Assembly: GCA_019038695.1 (NCBI GenBank)
Contig: JAHOYZ010000032.1
Location: forward strand, 1-61,499
Source of the DNA: Candidatus Zixiibacteriota bacterium
GTDB taxonomy: Bacteria > Zixibacteria > MSB-5A5 > GN15 > FEB-12
Direction of reading: 5' to 3'
Length of the DNA: 61,499 nucleotides
Positions 1 through 9,097 of this stretch are shown here, piece after piece; position 1 is the stretch's first letter; the number at the start of each line of letters is the position of its first letter. The position numbers were made by a program, and so were the translations under genes. The notes under the pieces were generated by a model. That model ran no database searches. It was not told where the DNA came from and saw only the letters and a program-made list of their open reading frames with translations.

Positions 1-2
1 GT

Positions 3-719
3 GTGGCACGGTTTGACAAAGTTGCGTCAGTCAATATCCGTGTGGGCGGTTTGCCGCAGTCTCCGCGTCCGCCTCTGAACTACCAGATGCTTTTTTCGGC
101 TGAGGGGCTTATCAACGAATATTGGGAGCCTTGCGTGATTCTTGAGGACGGCGTCAAGAAAACAGTCAATCCCATGACCGCTGTGGAACTACTCGAGTTT
201 GACGGGTTGGGGAAATTCGAGGCGTTCTATACTTCTGGCGGAACATCGACTCTTCCGGATACTTACGGGGGCAAAATCGATTTCCTTGATTACAAGACGA
301 TCCGCTATCCGGGCCACTGTGCTTTGTTCAAACCGATGCTGGCGATTGGATTGGCTTCGCACAAGAAAGTGAACGTAGACGGTATTGAGGTCGAACCGCG
401 TTCGGTTCTTAAAGCGGTACTTGACCGTAACCTCAATTTCGGCGAGCCGGATATGAGTCTTGTCCGTCTGGTGTTTGAAGGTGAGAAGGATGGTACTACC
501 AGCACAATAGTCTATGAAGTCATTGATCGCCAGGACAACAAGACCGGACTGACATCAATGATGCGGATGACTTCGTTCCCGGCGGCGATCGTTGCCTGGA
601 TGGCGGCGGCGGGGGAGATTACTGCTCGCGGTTGCAAACCCCAGGAGATTGTGGTCAACCCGACGACCTTTATCCAGCAACTGAAGAAACGTGGCATTAA
701 GCTGGATATCAGGGAGTAG
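3..719 (+). CDS. Saccharopine dehydrogenase-like protein, C-terminal part (5' truncated)
   Basis: The frame is open to the window edge, so the real start lies upstream and the GTG at base 3 is probably internal. The visible 238 residues match the C-terminal substrate domain of the saccharopine dehydrogenase / lysine 6-dehydrogenase family, including the segment with GGTSTLPDTYGG, the RYPGH motif, and the end with FPAAIVAWMAAAG and a final KKRGIKLDIRE. Members of this family are NAD(P)-dependent oxidoreductases of lysine or related amino acids in the cytoplasm. The N-terminal Rossmann domain is missing from the window, so the exact substrate (saccharopine, lysine, carboxynorspermidine) cannot be told. 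A small hairpin, AGGGGG/CCCCCT at 718-734, overlaps the stop but has no T-run. Confidence 0.8.
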   Translation: MARFDKVASVNIRVGGLPQSPRPPLNYQMLFSAEGLINEYWEPCVILEDGVKKTVNPMTAVELLEFDGLGKFEAFYTSGGTSTLPDTYGGKIDFLDYKTIRYPGHCALFKPMLAIGLASHKKVNVDGIEVEPRSVLKAVLDRNLNFGEPDMSLVRLVFEGEKDGTTSTIVYEVIDRQDNKTGLTSMMRMTSFPAAIVAWMAAAGEITARGCKPQEIVVNPTTFIQQLKKRGIKLDIRE

Positions 720-772
720 GGGGTATCGCCCCCTGTTGACCAAGTCTACCAGTTCCTGTAGTCCCTGTAAAG

Positions 773-813
773 GTCGGGTTCCCAGAGAGTTTCTGGCGAC
801 CGCGAAACCCGAC
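773..813. repeat. Nested intergenic inverted repeat
   Basis: An 8-base perfect inverted repeat, GTCGGGTT (773-780) and AACCCGAC (806-813), encloses a second one, CCAGA (782-786) and TCTGG (792-796). The element sits in the gap between the first gene and the zinc-ribbon gene. It has no T-run, so it is not a classic terminator on this strand. It may be one copy of a dispersed repeat or a processing hairpin; no second copy was noticed in the window. Confidence 0.4.
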
Positions 814-926
814 AACAACCTGAGAAGACCTTACTTCACCTCTGGAAAAAAGCAGGTGATGCCTGTGTTCTCTCTGAATATCCTGCCCACCCACGGAGTA
901 TATTGAGTGAAGCAAGGAGGAATACT

Positions 927-1142
927 ATGACTATGAGCAAATGTGTGAAATGTCAGAGTGAGGACATTGACAGGGGCTGGATTCTGAGTGCCGGTAAAGT
1001 GTACTACAAGTCAGATGTGCATAAGTCTCTGTTTATGTCCGCCAAATGCAGGACATTCGTGTGTGTCAATTGTGGGTATTCTGAGACCTATGTTGATCCC
1101 GAGTATTTCGCCAAAGTCAGGGCAAAGAAGAATCAGCAGTAG
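927..1142 (+). CDS. Small zinc-ribbon protein
   Basis: A 71-residue protein with two cysteine pairs, KCVKC near the N-terminus and CVNC about 35 residues later followed by GYSE, the layout of a zinc ribbon like those in small nucleic-acid-binding zinc-ribbon proteins. The ATG at 927 is chosen over the upstream TTG at 903 because AAGGAGG (914-920) lies 6 bases before it. The C-terminus is basic (KVRAKKNQQ). Function is unknown; a role in nucleic-acid binding or as a protein adaptor is only an inference. It is a single gene between a saccharopine dehydrogenase-like gene and glyA. Confidence 0.7.
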   Translation: MTMSKCVKCQSEDIDRGWILSAGKVYYKSDVHKSLFMSAKCRTFVCVNCGYSETYVDPEYFAKVRAKKNQQ

Positions 1143-1265
1143 GTTGCTTGCCAACCTGACCATATACACAACTGTCCATACTCCTCATCCCCGGTTGACC
1201 CGAGCGACCGTTTTGGCTACCTTATCTCCAATTGGTGAAGAACACTCTGGATGGAGACATTTAGT

Positions 1266-2513
1266 ATGTCATATCTCAAAGAAACCGATCCGCAGATATA
1301 CGAAGCCATCGTCGGCGAAACCAATCGTCAGTTTGACAAGCTCGAACTGATTGCCTCGGAGAATTTCACTTCGCGGGCGGTGATGGAAGCCTGTGGTGGA
1401 GTTATGACAAACAAATACGCCGAAGGTTATCCAGGTAAACGCTACTATGGCGGTTGTGAGTTTGTCGATGTTGCCGAGGACCTGGCGCGTGATCGCCTTA
1501 AAGAACTCTTTGGAGCCGAACACGCCAATGTCCAGCCGCACTCCGGTTCGCAAGCCAACATGGCGGTCTATTTTACTATGCTCAATCCGGGTGACAAAGT
1601 AATGGGATTGGACCTCTCCTGTGGTGGGCATTTGACGCACGGACACCCGATCAATTTCTCAGGGAAACTCTATGAATTCCACGGCTACCAGGTTGATCGC
1701 GATACGGAAGTTATCGACTACGACGAACTTATCAAGACAGCCGAAAAAGTACAGCCAAAGATGATCGTGGCGGGTGCTTCTGCGTACCCCCGCGCTCTTG
1801 ATTTTGAGAAGATCCGCGAAGCCTGTGATGCCTGTGGGGCAATCATGATGGTTGACATCGCCCACATTGCCGGTCTGATCGCCGCCGGGTATCATCCTTC
1901 GCCGATTGGTCTGGCCGATTTTGTTACCTCCACCACGCACAAGACCTTGCGTGGTCCGCGCGGTGGAGTAGTGATGTGCAAGGAACAATATGCCGCCGAT
2001 CTTGATCGAACCGTCATGCCCGGTATTCAGGGTGGTCCATTGATGCACATCATTGCTGGTAAAGCAGTGGCATTCAAGGAAGCCATGACCAACGAGTTCA
2101 AGGCATATCAGAAACGTGTCATTGATAACGCATCGACCCTGGCATACGCGCTGGCCGAAAATGGACACAAACTTGTGGCTGGCGGGACCGATACGCATTT
2201 GATGTTGTTGTCGTTTGTCGATGTACCCAAGGTGACCGGCAAGAAAGTGGAGAAGGCACTCGACAAAGCCGGCATCACGGTCAATAAGAACACTGTCCCG
2301 TTTGACCCGGAGAAGCCGTTTGTGACTTCCGGTATCCGCATTGGCACCCCGGCTGTTACTACCCGCGGAATGGGTCCGGAAGAGATGAAAATTATTGCCG
2401 AGTATATTGATCGCGGAATCAGAAGACGGCTCAAAGATGAAATCTTGGCTGAGATTGCCTTGGATGTTGCAGCTTTATGTGCGAAGTTTCCGTTGAATTA
2501 TGATGTCGATTGA
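1266..2513 (+). CDS. glyA: Serine hydroxymethyltransferase
   Basis: A 415-residue PLP enzyme that interconverts serine and glycine with tetrahydrofolate, supplying one-carbon units in the cytoplasm. Family marks are the N-terminal LIASEN, the glycine-rich [30 protein letters not shown] and the lysine that binds PLP in [12 protein letters not shown]. The ATG at 1266 (MSYLKETDP) fits the usual SHMT N-terminus and has GGAG at 1253-1256; the ATG at 1251 would add five residues and has no good ribosome site. The stop overlaps the region of the downstream DUF77 gene's ribosome site, so the two are likely co-transcribed. Confidence 0.97.
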   Translation: MSYLKETDPQIYEAIVGETNRQFDKLELIASENFTSRAVMEACGGVMTNKYAEGYPGKRYYGGCEFVDVAEDLARDRLKELFGAEHANVQPHSGSQANMAVYFTMLNPGDKVMGLDLSCGGHLTHGHPINFSGKLYEFHGYQVDRDTEVIDYDELIKTAEKVQPKMIVAGASAYPRALDFEKIREACDACGAIMMVDIAHIAGLIAAGYHPSPIGLADFVTSTTHKTLRGPRGGVVMCKEQYAADLDRTVMPGIQGGPLMHIIAGKAVAFKEAMTNEFKAYQKRVIDNASTLAYALAENGHKLVAGGTDTHLMLLSFVDVPKVTGKKVEKALDKAGITVNKNTVPFDPEKPFVTSGIRIGTPAVTTRGMGPEEMKIIAEYIDRGIRRRLKDEILAEIALDVAALCAKFPLNYDVD

Positions 2514-2524
2514 AAGGAGGAGTT

Positions 2525-2836
2525 GTGCTCTTTCAAGTAACCATGTTTCCGACCAGTAAGGGGAAAGCGTCGGTTTCGGAGGACGTCTCCAAAGTGATAG
2601 ACATCATCGACCGCAGTGGACTGTCATACAAACTGACAGCTATGTCTACGATTATCGAAGGGGAATGGACACGCGTGATGGAAGTGCTCAACAAGGCGCG
2701 GAAGGTGCTGCGCCGTCGCGGACACGAACGTATCTATATCAGCATTACTATCGACGACCGTAAAAATGCTCGTGGCCGACTAACGGGTAAAATAGCCGCA
2801 GTTGAAAAAAGGCTCGGACGGGAGGTGAGGAAATGA
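2525..2836 (+). CDS. MTH1187/YqgV-type thiamine-binding protein (DUF77)
   Basis: A 103-residue protein of the MTH1187/YkoF-like family, small ferredoxin-fold proteins known to bind thiamine or related compounds. The marks are an N-terminal FQVTMFPT strand, the SEDVSKVIDIIDRSGL helix region and TAMSTIIEGEW, which matches the family's conserved TxIEG segment. The GTG at 2525 is taken as the start because AAAGGAGG (2513-2520) stands just before it; an in-frame TTG at 2510 would overlap the ribosome site. It sits between glyA and cutA, with the stop overlapping the cutA start. Its exact physiological role is unknown. Confidence 0.85.
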   Translation: MLFQVTMFPTSKGKASVSEDVSKVIDIIDRSGLSYKLTAMSTIIEGEWTRVMEVLNKARKVLRRRGHERIYISITIDDRKNARGRLTGKIAAVEKRLGREVRK

Positions 2837-3153
2837 TTGAGGATATTCGCGTTGTGTTTATCTCTTTACCTCGTGACGAGGTGAAGCGGATTGCGCGGGG
2901 GCTTGTCGAGAACCGCCTCGCCGCCTGTGTCAATATCATTCCCCGGATCGAATCTTATTACCGATGGGACGATAAGGTCGAGTATGACGAAGAGGCATTA
3001 CTTTTTGTCAAGACGACTAGCGATAAATTTGAGGCACTTCGTGCCTGGGTGGTGGATAATCATCCTTATGATCTGCCGGAGATAATTGCGGTGCCACTAT
3101 CCGAAGGCCACTCCGACTACCTCGCCTGGATCAAGATGGAGATGGCGCCATAG
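2833..3153 (+). CDS. cutA: CutA divalent-cation tolerance family protein
   Basis: A 106-residue protein of usual CutA length. It shows the family pattern ENRLAACVNIIPRIESYYRW in the first half, then LLFVKTT, and HPYDLPEIIAVP followed by GHSDYLAWI near the end. CutA forms very stable cytoplasmic trimers; it was linked to copper tolerance in E. coli but its true role is still debated. The ATG overlaps the stop of the DUF77 gene (ATGA), showing translational coupling. AGGTGAGGA just before the start serves as ribosome site. Confidence 0.95.
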   Translation: MIEDIRVVFISLPRDEVKRIARGLVENRLAACVNIIPRIESYYRWDDKVEYDEEALLFVKTTSDKFEALRAWVVDNHPYDLPEIIAVPLSEGHSDYLAWIKMEMAP

Positions 3154-3194
3154 GCGCTTTTCCTTTAGTATGAATTTAACACCAGTCTAACAAT

Positions 3195-3647
3195 ATGAAA
3201 TGCCCGCAGTGTGGACATGAGGAAGATAAGGTCGTCGATAGTCGGCCTTCACAAGACGGCAGCGCCGTTCGACGGCGGCGTGAATGTCTTGAATGCAAAC
3301 ATCGATTTACCACCTACGAATATGTCGAACACCGCCAGGTGACACTGCTAAAATCCGATGGTCGGCGTGAACCGTTCGATCGCAGTAAGATCGAACAGGG
3401 TATCAAACTGGCCTGCAACAAACTCCCTGTCTCGCGCGAAGAGATCAAGTCGATGGTGGACGAAATCGAGGCGGAGGTCAGCAAGCTTGGCCGCAACGAG
3501 GTCAGCAGCCAGGATGTCGGTGAGATGGTCATGGCTCGCCTGCGACAGGTGGATGACATTGCCTATGTACGGTTTGCATCGGTCTATCGCAAGTTCCAGG
3601 ATACCGCTGAGTTTCTCGAAGAAGTCAAGAAGCTGTTGGATAAATAG
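3195..3647 (+). CDS. nrdR: Transcriptional repressor NrdR
   Basis: A 150-residue protein, the standard NrdR length. The N-terminal zinc ribbon has CPQCG and CLECKHRFTT cysteine pairs, followed by the ATP-cone domain with KSDGRREPFDRSKI. NrdR senses dATP/ATP and represses ribonucleotide reductase genes by binding NrdR boxes. No nrd gene is in this window, so it acts on targets elsewhere. It follows cutA by 41 bases with no strong ribosome site. The next gene is convergent. Confidence 0.97.
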   Translation: MKCPQCGHEEDKVVDSRPSQDGSAVRRRRECLECKHRFTTYEYVEHRQVTLLKSDGRREPFDRSKIEQGIKLACNKLPVSREEIKSMVDEIEAEVSKLGRNEVSSQDVGEMVMARLRQVDDIAYVRFASVYRKFQDTAEFLEEVKKLLDK

Positions 3648-3649
3648 CT

Positions 3650-3683
3650 TTCGCCGGGTGTCCCACCTGAAGTCACCGGCGAA
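3650..3683. repeat. Inverted repeat between convergent genes
   Basis: TTCGCCGG (3650-3657) and CCGGCGAA (3676-3683) form a perfect 8-bp stem around an 18-base loop, between the convergent nrdR and response-regulator genes. There is no T-run on either side, so it may be a weak or Rho-assisted end signal for both. Confidence 0.4.
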
Positions 3684-3704
3684 TGAATATTCCGAAGTAT
3701 ACGT

Positions 3705-4169
3705 CTAAACGACAACCGCCGATTGAGCCGGGTGGGGAATTTCCGAAGTCATGTGCCAGTACATACTCAGTTCTGTGAGCTTTATAAGAAAATCGTCCCG
3801 GTCGGCTGGTTTAACAACATAGCTGTTGGCGCCATAACGATAGGCGGCCGTGATTTCATGCTCATTGGCGGATTTGGTCAGGACGACAATCGGGATTCCC
3901 TTTGTTCTCTCATGGGCACGGACATGACGGAGAAAAGTCAGACCACTCATGCCTGGTAAATCAAGCTCCAACAGAATCAAGTTCGGATATGGATGCTGAT
4001 CACGGTGGAAGGACTGAAGGTCCCCTTGCAGGTAGTCAAGTCCGGATTCGGCATCAACAAAACGTATCACCCGGCAGGGCATGGTTGCTTGGGTGGCCAC
4101 ATCCGATACTAATTGAGCGTGGCTGTCATTGTCTTCAATATGTACAATCAGCAACGGTTGCGTCAACAT
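3705..4169 (-). CDS. Single-domain response regulator, Rcp1 type, with Glu at the phosphoacceptor site
   Basis: A 154-residue receiver-only protein. The acidic pair is E12-D13 (IVHIEDND), the conserved Thr lies in IVVLTKS and the Lys in VVKPADRDDF. In the Rcp1 group the phosphoacceptor motif reads LILLDLNLP; here it is LILLELDLPGMSG, so residue 68 is Glu (codon GAG) where Asp is expected. The glutamate could mimic a phosphorylated state, or the neighbouring D70 could play a part. The start has GGGAGGA upstream. No histidine kinase is nearby. The fold assignment is firm; the functional effect is inferred. Confidence 0.85.
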   Translation of the reverse strand: MLTQPLLIVHIEDNDSHAQLVSDVATQATMPCRVIRFVDAESGLDYLQGDLQSFHRDQHPYPNLILLELDLPGMSGLTFLRHVRAHERTKGIPIVVLTKSANEHEITAAYRYGANSYVVKPADRDDFLIKLTELSMYWHMTSEIPHPAQSAVVV

Positions 4170-4494
4170 AGAGTCCTCCCAACAATCAAAATCTTGACTC
4201 TCTTATCGGCGTTGACGAGATGAATCTTCTGTTGACCTGAAATGCTCGGCGTCTGCCATAACATGATATTACAACGAGTTACAACATTTATATGCTTATG
4301 CGCAATAACAACACAGGTTTGAGATTGTAGATTTACTGTACACGATTAGAGGTTGTTCCCTTCTATCGAAAGAGAGGGAGGTTTGAACTGGGTCGTCAAT
4401 GTTACGTTCCAACCAAACTGCTTGCTACGTAGATGTTTGTTTTATATCGTTCCAAACGAACAATAATCAGTGGTTGCATAAGGAGAGTATCTCA
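4170..4494. other. Divergent intergenic region with a tandem TTACAAC repeat
   Basis: This 325-base AT-rich gap separates the response-regulator gene (leftward) from the S9D peptidase gene (rightward) and must hold promoters for both. TTACAAC occurs twice in direct repeat at 4269-4275 and 4279-4285, a 10-base period that puts the copies on one helix face, as many dimeric activators prefer. I see no convincing -10/-35 pair for either gene. Confidence 0.35.
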
Positions 4495-6948
4495 ATGAGT
4501 AATCCCTCAAATCTTCCAATTGGCCGTTTGCTGACAGTCGTATCGATATTGTTGTTAGTGATGGCCCTAAGCGGCGTTGCCCAGGAACCGGAGCAGAAGT
4601 ACATGATGCCTCCGCAGTCGATAGCGAACGTTATTGATGCACCGTTTACGCCTCGGTCTTCGTTTAGTCCTAATAGTGACTGGATGTTACTGCTAAAATA
4701 CCCGGGGTTGCCAACGATCGAAACCGTCTCGCAACCGGAGCTGCGTCTGGCCGGGCTGCGGATCAACCCCCGCACTAATGGCCCGAGTCGCGGTTGGTAC
4801 TACAATGAAATCATCATCAAGGACATGTCAGATGGTTCTGAGCGCAGCCTCTCCGGCCTGCCAGAGAATGCGCACCTGACCAACGTTGACTGGTCCCCCA
4901 ATGGGCGACTCATTGCTTTTTCGCAAACCACTTCTGACGGAATTGAGCTTTGGGTGGCTGATATTGAAGTAGGCACGGCGTCGAGGCTTGGTGATTTTTA
5001 TCTCAATGATGCCTATGGCAGTCCGTTTGAGTGGCTTTCGGACAACATGACGATAGTAGCCCGCACAATTCCTTCCGACCGAGGTGAAGCCCTTAACGAA
5101 CCGATGGTTCCTGTCGGTCCGGTAATCCAGGAGAATCTGGGTCGCAAAGCCCCGGCTCGTACATATCAGGATTTGCTCACTAATGCCTATGACGAGGCAG
5201 TGTTTGATTACTATGCCACCAGTCAGGTGGTGAAGGTGACGCTCGAAGAAGAGATCACCTCTCTGGGAAATCCTGGTGTCATAGGCGATGTTGTGCCGTC
5301 GCCGGATGCTAAGTATCTGTTGGTAGAGACTCTTCATCGTCCATATTCATATACTGTGCCGTTCTATCGTTTTCCCGTCCGAACGGAAGTCTGGAATCTT
5401 AACGGTGAAGTTATTTACGAAGTTGCCGATCTGCCTCTGGCAGATAATATCCCCGTACCGTTTGGATCGACCCGTACCGGACGCCGGTCAATCGGATGGC
5501 GCGCCGATGTCGATGCCTCACTCTATTGGACGGAAGCTCTTGATGGCGGCGATGCCGGCGTTGAGGCCGAGGAACGTGATCGGGTGTCGATGCTGAAGGC
5601 TCCGTTTGATGGCGAGCCAATAGAGTTGATTACGCTTAGTATCAGATTTGAAGACGTGTCATGGTGCAATAAGAACCTGGCTATTGTCTCCGGGTGGTGG
5701 TGGAAGACACGACAGATTCAAGCCTGGCACGTATACCCCGGCTCCTCGAAAAAGGAACCGCGGCTATTGGTCGACAGGTCCTGGGAAGATCGCTATGGCG
5801 ATCCAGGTACGCCGCTAATGCGTCGCACCGACAGAGGTACTTATGTCCTGCTTACGCCTGACAAAGGCAAAACACTGTTCATGAGAGGTGACGGGGCTTC
5901 TCCCGAAGGAGATCGTCCATTCCTCGATGAATTTGATCTGAAATCACTTGAGCACAAACGGCTGTTCCATTCCCAGGAACCCTACTATGAACGCCCCGTG
6001 CGGTTGATTGACCCCAAGAAGCGTCTCCTTCTGACTCGTCGGGAGTCGGTGACCGAGCCGCCGAACTACTTCATGCGTGACCTCAAAAAGGACGGTCTGC
6101 GACAGATTACGTCTTTCCCGCACCCCACGCCGCAGTTGAAAGATGTACAGAAGGAAATGATTCGCTACGAACGTACCGACGGAGTACAATTGACAGCGAC
6201 GCTGTATTTGCCGGACGGGTACAAGGTCGAGGATGGTCCACTTCCGATGTTGATGTGGGCTTATCCGCAGGAATACAAGAGCGCTGATGCCGCCGGGCAA
6301 GTGACGGACTCGCCGTATCGGTTCATACGTATGGGCTGGTACTCGCCGCTTCTATTCCTGGCACACGGCTATGCTGTTCTTGATGATCCCACAATGCCCA
6401 TCGTCGGTGAAGGGGACGAAGAACCCAACGATACTTATATCGATCAACTGGTGGCCAGCGCTCAAGCGGCTGTCGACGAAGTTGTTCGGCGCGGTGTAGG
6501 TGATCCCGAACGGTTGGCTATTGGTGGGCATTCATACGGAGCGTTTATGGCAGCCAATCTATTGGCGCATTCAGACCTGTTCAAACTTGGTATCGCCCGT
6601 AGCGGAGCTTACAACCGAAGCCTGACACCGTTTGGATTTCAGTCCGAAGAACGGACATTCTGGGAATCACCCGAAGTATACTTTGCCATGTCGCCATTCA
6701 TGCATGCCGATAAAGTGAACGAACCAATTCTGCTCATACACGGTGAGGCCGACAATAACAGCGGAACGTACCCGCTTCAGAGCAAACGATTCTATGCCGC
6801 TCTCAAGGGTCAAGGTGCGACCGCACGGTTGGTGATGCTGCCGCACGAAAGTCACGGCTACCGGGCGCGGGAATCGGTCATGCATGTCCTGTATGAGATG
6901 GCTGACTGGCTTGACACATATGTGAAGAATGCATCCACTGGAGAATAA
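4495..6948 (+). CDS. Secreted S9 family peptidase, glutamyl-endopeptidase-like (S9D)
   Basis: An 817-residue prolyl-oligopeptidase-fold serine protease with an N-terminal signal sequence (hydrophobic stretch LLTVVSILLLVMALSGVAQ). The N-terminal propeller part, with MMPPQSIANVIDAP, FSPN and LAGLRINP, resembles the plant and bacterial glutamyl endopeptidases of subfamily S9D. The catalytic triad is readable: Ser680 in GGHSYGA, Asp753 in HGEADNN and His787 in PHESHG. It probably cleaves peptides in the periplasm or outside the cell. The ATG at 4495 has AAGGAG upstream; an earlier ATG at 4399 would place a non-signal extension before the signal peptide. A strong terminator follows. Confidence 0.92.
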   Translation: MSNPSNLPIGRLLTVVSILLLVMALSGVAQEPEQKYMMPPQSIANVIDAPFTPRSSFSPNSDWMLLLKYPGLPTIETVSQPELRLAGLRINPRTNGPSRGWYYNEIIIKDMSDGSERSLSGLPENAHLTNVDWSPNGRLIAFSQTTSDGIELWVADIEVGTASRLGDFYLNDAYGSPFEWLSDNMTIVARTIPSDRGEALNEPMVPVGPVIQENLGRKAPARTYQDLLTNAYDEAVFDYYATSQVVKVTLEEEITSLGNPGVIGDVVPSPDAKYLLVETLHRPYSYTVPFYRFPVRTEVWNLNGEVIYEVADLPLADNIPVPFGSTRTGRRSIGWRADVDASLYWTEALDGGDAGVEAEERDRVSMLKAPFDGEPIELITLSIRFEDVSWCNKNLAIVSGWWWKTRQIQAWHVYPGSSKKEPRLLVDRSWEDRYGDPGTPLMRRTDRGTYVLLTPDKGKTLFMRGDGASPEGDRPFLDEFDLKSLEHKRLFHSQEPYYERPVRLIDPKKRLLLTRRESVTEPPNYFMRDLKKDGLRQITSFPHPTPQLKDVQKEMIRYERTDGVQLTATLYLPDGYKVEDGPLPMLMWAYPQEYKSADAAGQVTDSPYRFIRMGWYSPLLFLAHGYAVLDDPTMPIVGEGDEEPNDTYIDQLVASAQAAVDEVVRRGVGDPERLAIGGHSYGAFMAANLLAHSDLFKLGIARSGAYNRSLTPFGFQSEERTFWESPEVYFAMSPFMHADKVNEPILLIHGEADNNSGTYPLQSKRFYAALKGQGATARLVMLPHESHGYRARESVMHVLYEMADWLDTYVKNASTGE

Positions 6949-6969
6949 AACTCACTAGGTCTTATTATG

Positions 6970-7007
6970 AAAAAGGCGCGGTAGCAATGCCGCGCCTTTT
7001 TCTATTC
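6970..7007. terminator. Bidirectional Rho-independent terminator
   Basis: A perfect 12-bp stem, AAAAAGGCGCGG (6970-6981) with CCGCGCCTTTTT (6990-7001), around an 8-base loop. The T-run on the plus side ends the S9 peptidase transcript, and the A-run on the other side gives a T-run for the minus-strand DUF4153 gene. Confidence 0.9.
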
Positions 7008-7068
7008 GCAGAACTGTTGTTAAGAGCACGGAGGAGGAGAGGTTGCTGTGATTAGGGATAGCAGGTGC

Positions 7069-8898
7069 CTACTTGTCCTCTTCGCGATCCCGAACAAGCA
7101 GATACCCGTCAGCCCGGGTTACACCCACTCCATCGTCGCGTACATCGCCGGACAAAGCAGTGAAAACGATCCGAACAGCCCATTCGCCTTCCGAGAAATC
7201 AAAAGCCAACTCATCAATAGGGACACTTCCGTGACCAAGGGAATCGATCAGCTTTGTGATTGGCTCGTGCAGGTCCAGTTGGACGTATGAATAGTAGTCA
7301 GGCTGACTTCCAAAACGAACCTTGACAACCGATGTGCTATCCTCAATCAGCCAAAAACAAGAGTCACCGGCAACTACACCCAGCTCGGCCCAATCATCAA
7401 GTCCGCGTCGAAGAAGTTGAAGCAGGTGGTCGTAACCGGTAATATCTATCACGCTTCTGTTCTGGCTATAGAAACGGAATCTGCCCGAGTCCGGCACATG
7501 CCGGTATGGCGAAACGTACTCGAAACCGAGCTCAAGAGTGATAGCCTTGGTGCCGCCAGTGACGTTAGCGGAATCCAGATCGGCCACGACGCTATCTGAA
7601 AGCCAAGCGGAGAATGATCGCACGCCATGCCAGTCATTCAAGTACTTCACAATACTACTCATCTCTCGCGCATCTTCGGTGCTTATTTCATCCGGAGCCG
7701 CCTGTAACGTTCCGTTAATCAGCATTCCATTCTGTGTCAGGTAGGTTTCGAGCCGTCCTTGCTGGCTGGCCTTCGAGACCGAAAAAGCGCTCCATGGCCC
7801 GTACGTCGACAGCAACGACATGAGACAGAGAACGATCGGGACTATCCTGATATCCCCGGCTTTTCTGAACACGAAATAGAGCACCACTACAGTTAAGCCG
7901 ATCGCCATGCCCAGGACAAAATACCGGTTTTCCGTGATGCCGTAGTCCTGTATTCTCACGGTAATGGCCAGGAAGAGCATCACCACCAGAGGAATCAAGC
8001 CCCGGAAGAACCACTTTGAGAAGGACCGCATCCACTTGTTGCCAACCTTTTCCTTTAGGGGGTGCAGCAGCAATAGCGAGAGCATTCCCACGACCGAGTA
8101 CCATAGCACCAACTGCGACACCCAGCCCCGAGGCCAGTTCCAGGTGATGATGATTTTCGCTTCGTAGGATATCAAAATCAGAAAATATAGAGCCACCAGT
8201 GGTAGCAGAATAAACTGTGTGAAGACCTTGATGCCTTTCGGGTAGTCCTCTCTATGATTCAGAGCGTCCAGGTCCTCCGGAATTCCGGTCAGGAAGAACC
8301 AGGTGTTGAAGATGGCCGCAATGATTATCATGAGTTCCCCGTAGCGGTCCGGCTTGACGTCAGCACCAAACAGGTGATCGGCTGCGGCCAGGGCTATTGC
8401 AAGGCCCACGTACAAAACACCGGAGTACAGGGCTGAGGTGAGGACTCGCAAGAACAATGTCTTGTTGTATTGCCAGAATCCCTGAACCTGTTGCCTGCCC
8501 AAAAACGGCGCGAAGGCCACCAGGAAATGAAAGCCTATATTCAACAACACGGCGCGAATCAGATGCACCTCATCGTCGCGCATAAATTCGGGCATAGAGA
8601 AGTAGTAAACAGTGAGCAGCACAACTGCCAGCCCCTCGATCAGGAATCTGGATGCGAGGCGTAGGCGTTGTTTTTCCGCAAAGGTGGTCAGGGCGGTAAA
8701 CAGGGGTAAGCCCATGCTGGCAACGATCATCAGCTTGACGAATGTATCGCCCGTCGCATTGTTGCCCTGTTCGATGAGGACGATGGTCGCCACACATCCA
8801 ACAAAGGCACTAACCAATGTCATGGGGAAACGGGCAGCCGCTCGGATGGCACTTTTGGCAACAAGATCGTATGAAGGGAATCTTTCTAGAAAATCCAT
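7069..8898 (-). CDS. DUF4153 membrane protein
   Basis: A 609-residue protein. The first roughly 400 residues hold about ten hydrophobic segments, with the family-like stretch FNTWFFLTGIPEDLDAL and the following PKGIKVFTQFILLPL, which match DUF4153. The last 200 residues are soluble, rich in beta-type sequence, and probably face the periplasm. The ATG at 8898 is chosen because AAGGGGAG lies 7 bases upstream; the longer frame begins at a TTG. The function of the family is not known. It stands alone between the S9 peptidase and a dockerin-tagged protein. Confidence 0.8.
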   Translation of the reverse strand: MDFLERFPSYDLVAKSAIRAAARFPMTLVSAFVGCVATIVLIEQGNNATGDTFVKLMIVASMGLPLFTALTTFAEKQRLRLASRFLIEGLAVVLLTVYYFSMPEFMRDDEVHLIRAVLLNIGFHFLVAFAPFLGRQQVQGFWQYNKTLFLRVLTSALYSGVLYVGLAIALAAADHLFGADVKPDRYGELMIIIAAIFNTWFFLTGIPEDLDALNHREDYPKGIKVFTQFILLPLVALYFLILISYEAKIIITWNWPRGWVSQLVLWYSVVGMLSLLLLHPLKEKVGNKWMRSFSKWFFRGLIPLVVMLFLAITVRIQDYGITENRYFVLGMAIGLTVVVLYFVFRKAGDIRIVPIVLCLMSLLSTYGPWSAFSVSKASQQGRLETYLTQNGMLINGTLQAAPDEISTEDAREMSSIVKYLNDWHGVRSFSAWLSDSVVADLDSANVTGGTKAITLELGFEYVSPYRHVPDSGRFRFYSQNRSVIDITGYDHLLQLLRRGLDDWAELGVVAGDSCFWLIEDSTSVVKVRFGSQPDYYSYVQLDLHEPITKLIDSLGHGSVPIDELAFDFSEGEWAVRIVFTALSGDVRDDGVGVTRADGYLLVRDREEDK

Positions 8899-9097
8899 TG
8901 ACTCACTCCCCTTGGCCGGCAAACAACGAATCAGTGGTGGATGTCACAGGACTACCGGACGATTATTTCCGTCTCAATTATCTACCCAAACGTTAGCCGC
9001 GTTTCACGCAGACGTCAAGTTTTAAGGTGCGGATGCCAAACTGGTCATAAACCCGGGCGGTCGGAATTGTGTATCCCCGGACGGGAGGTAGATCACA

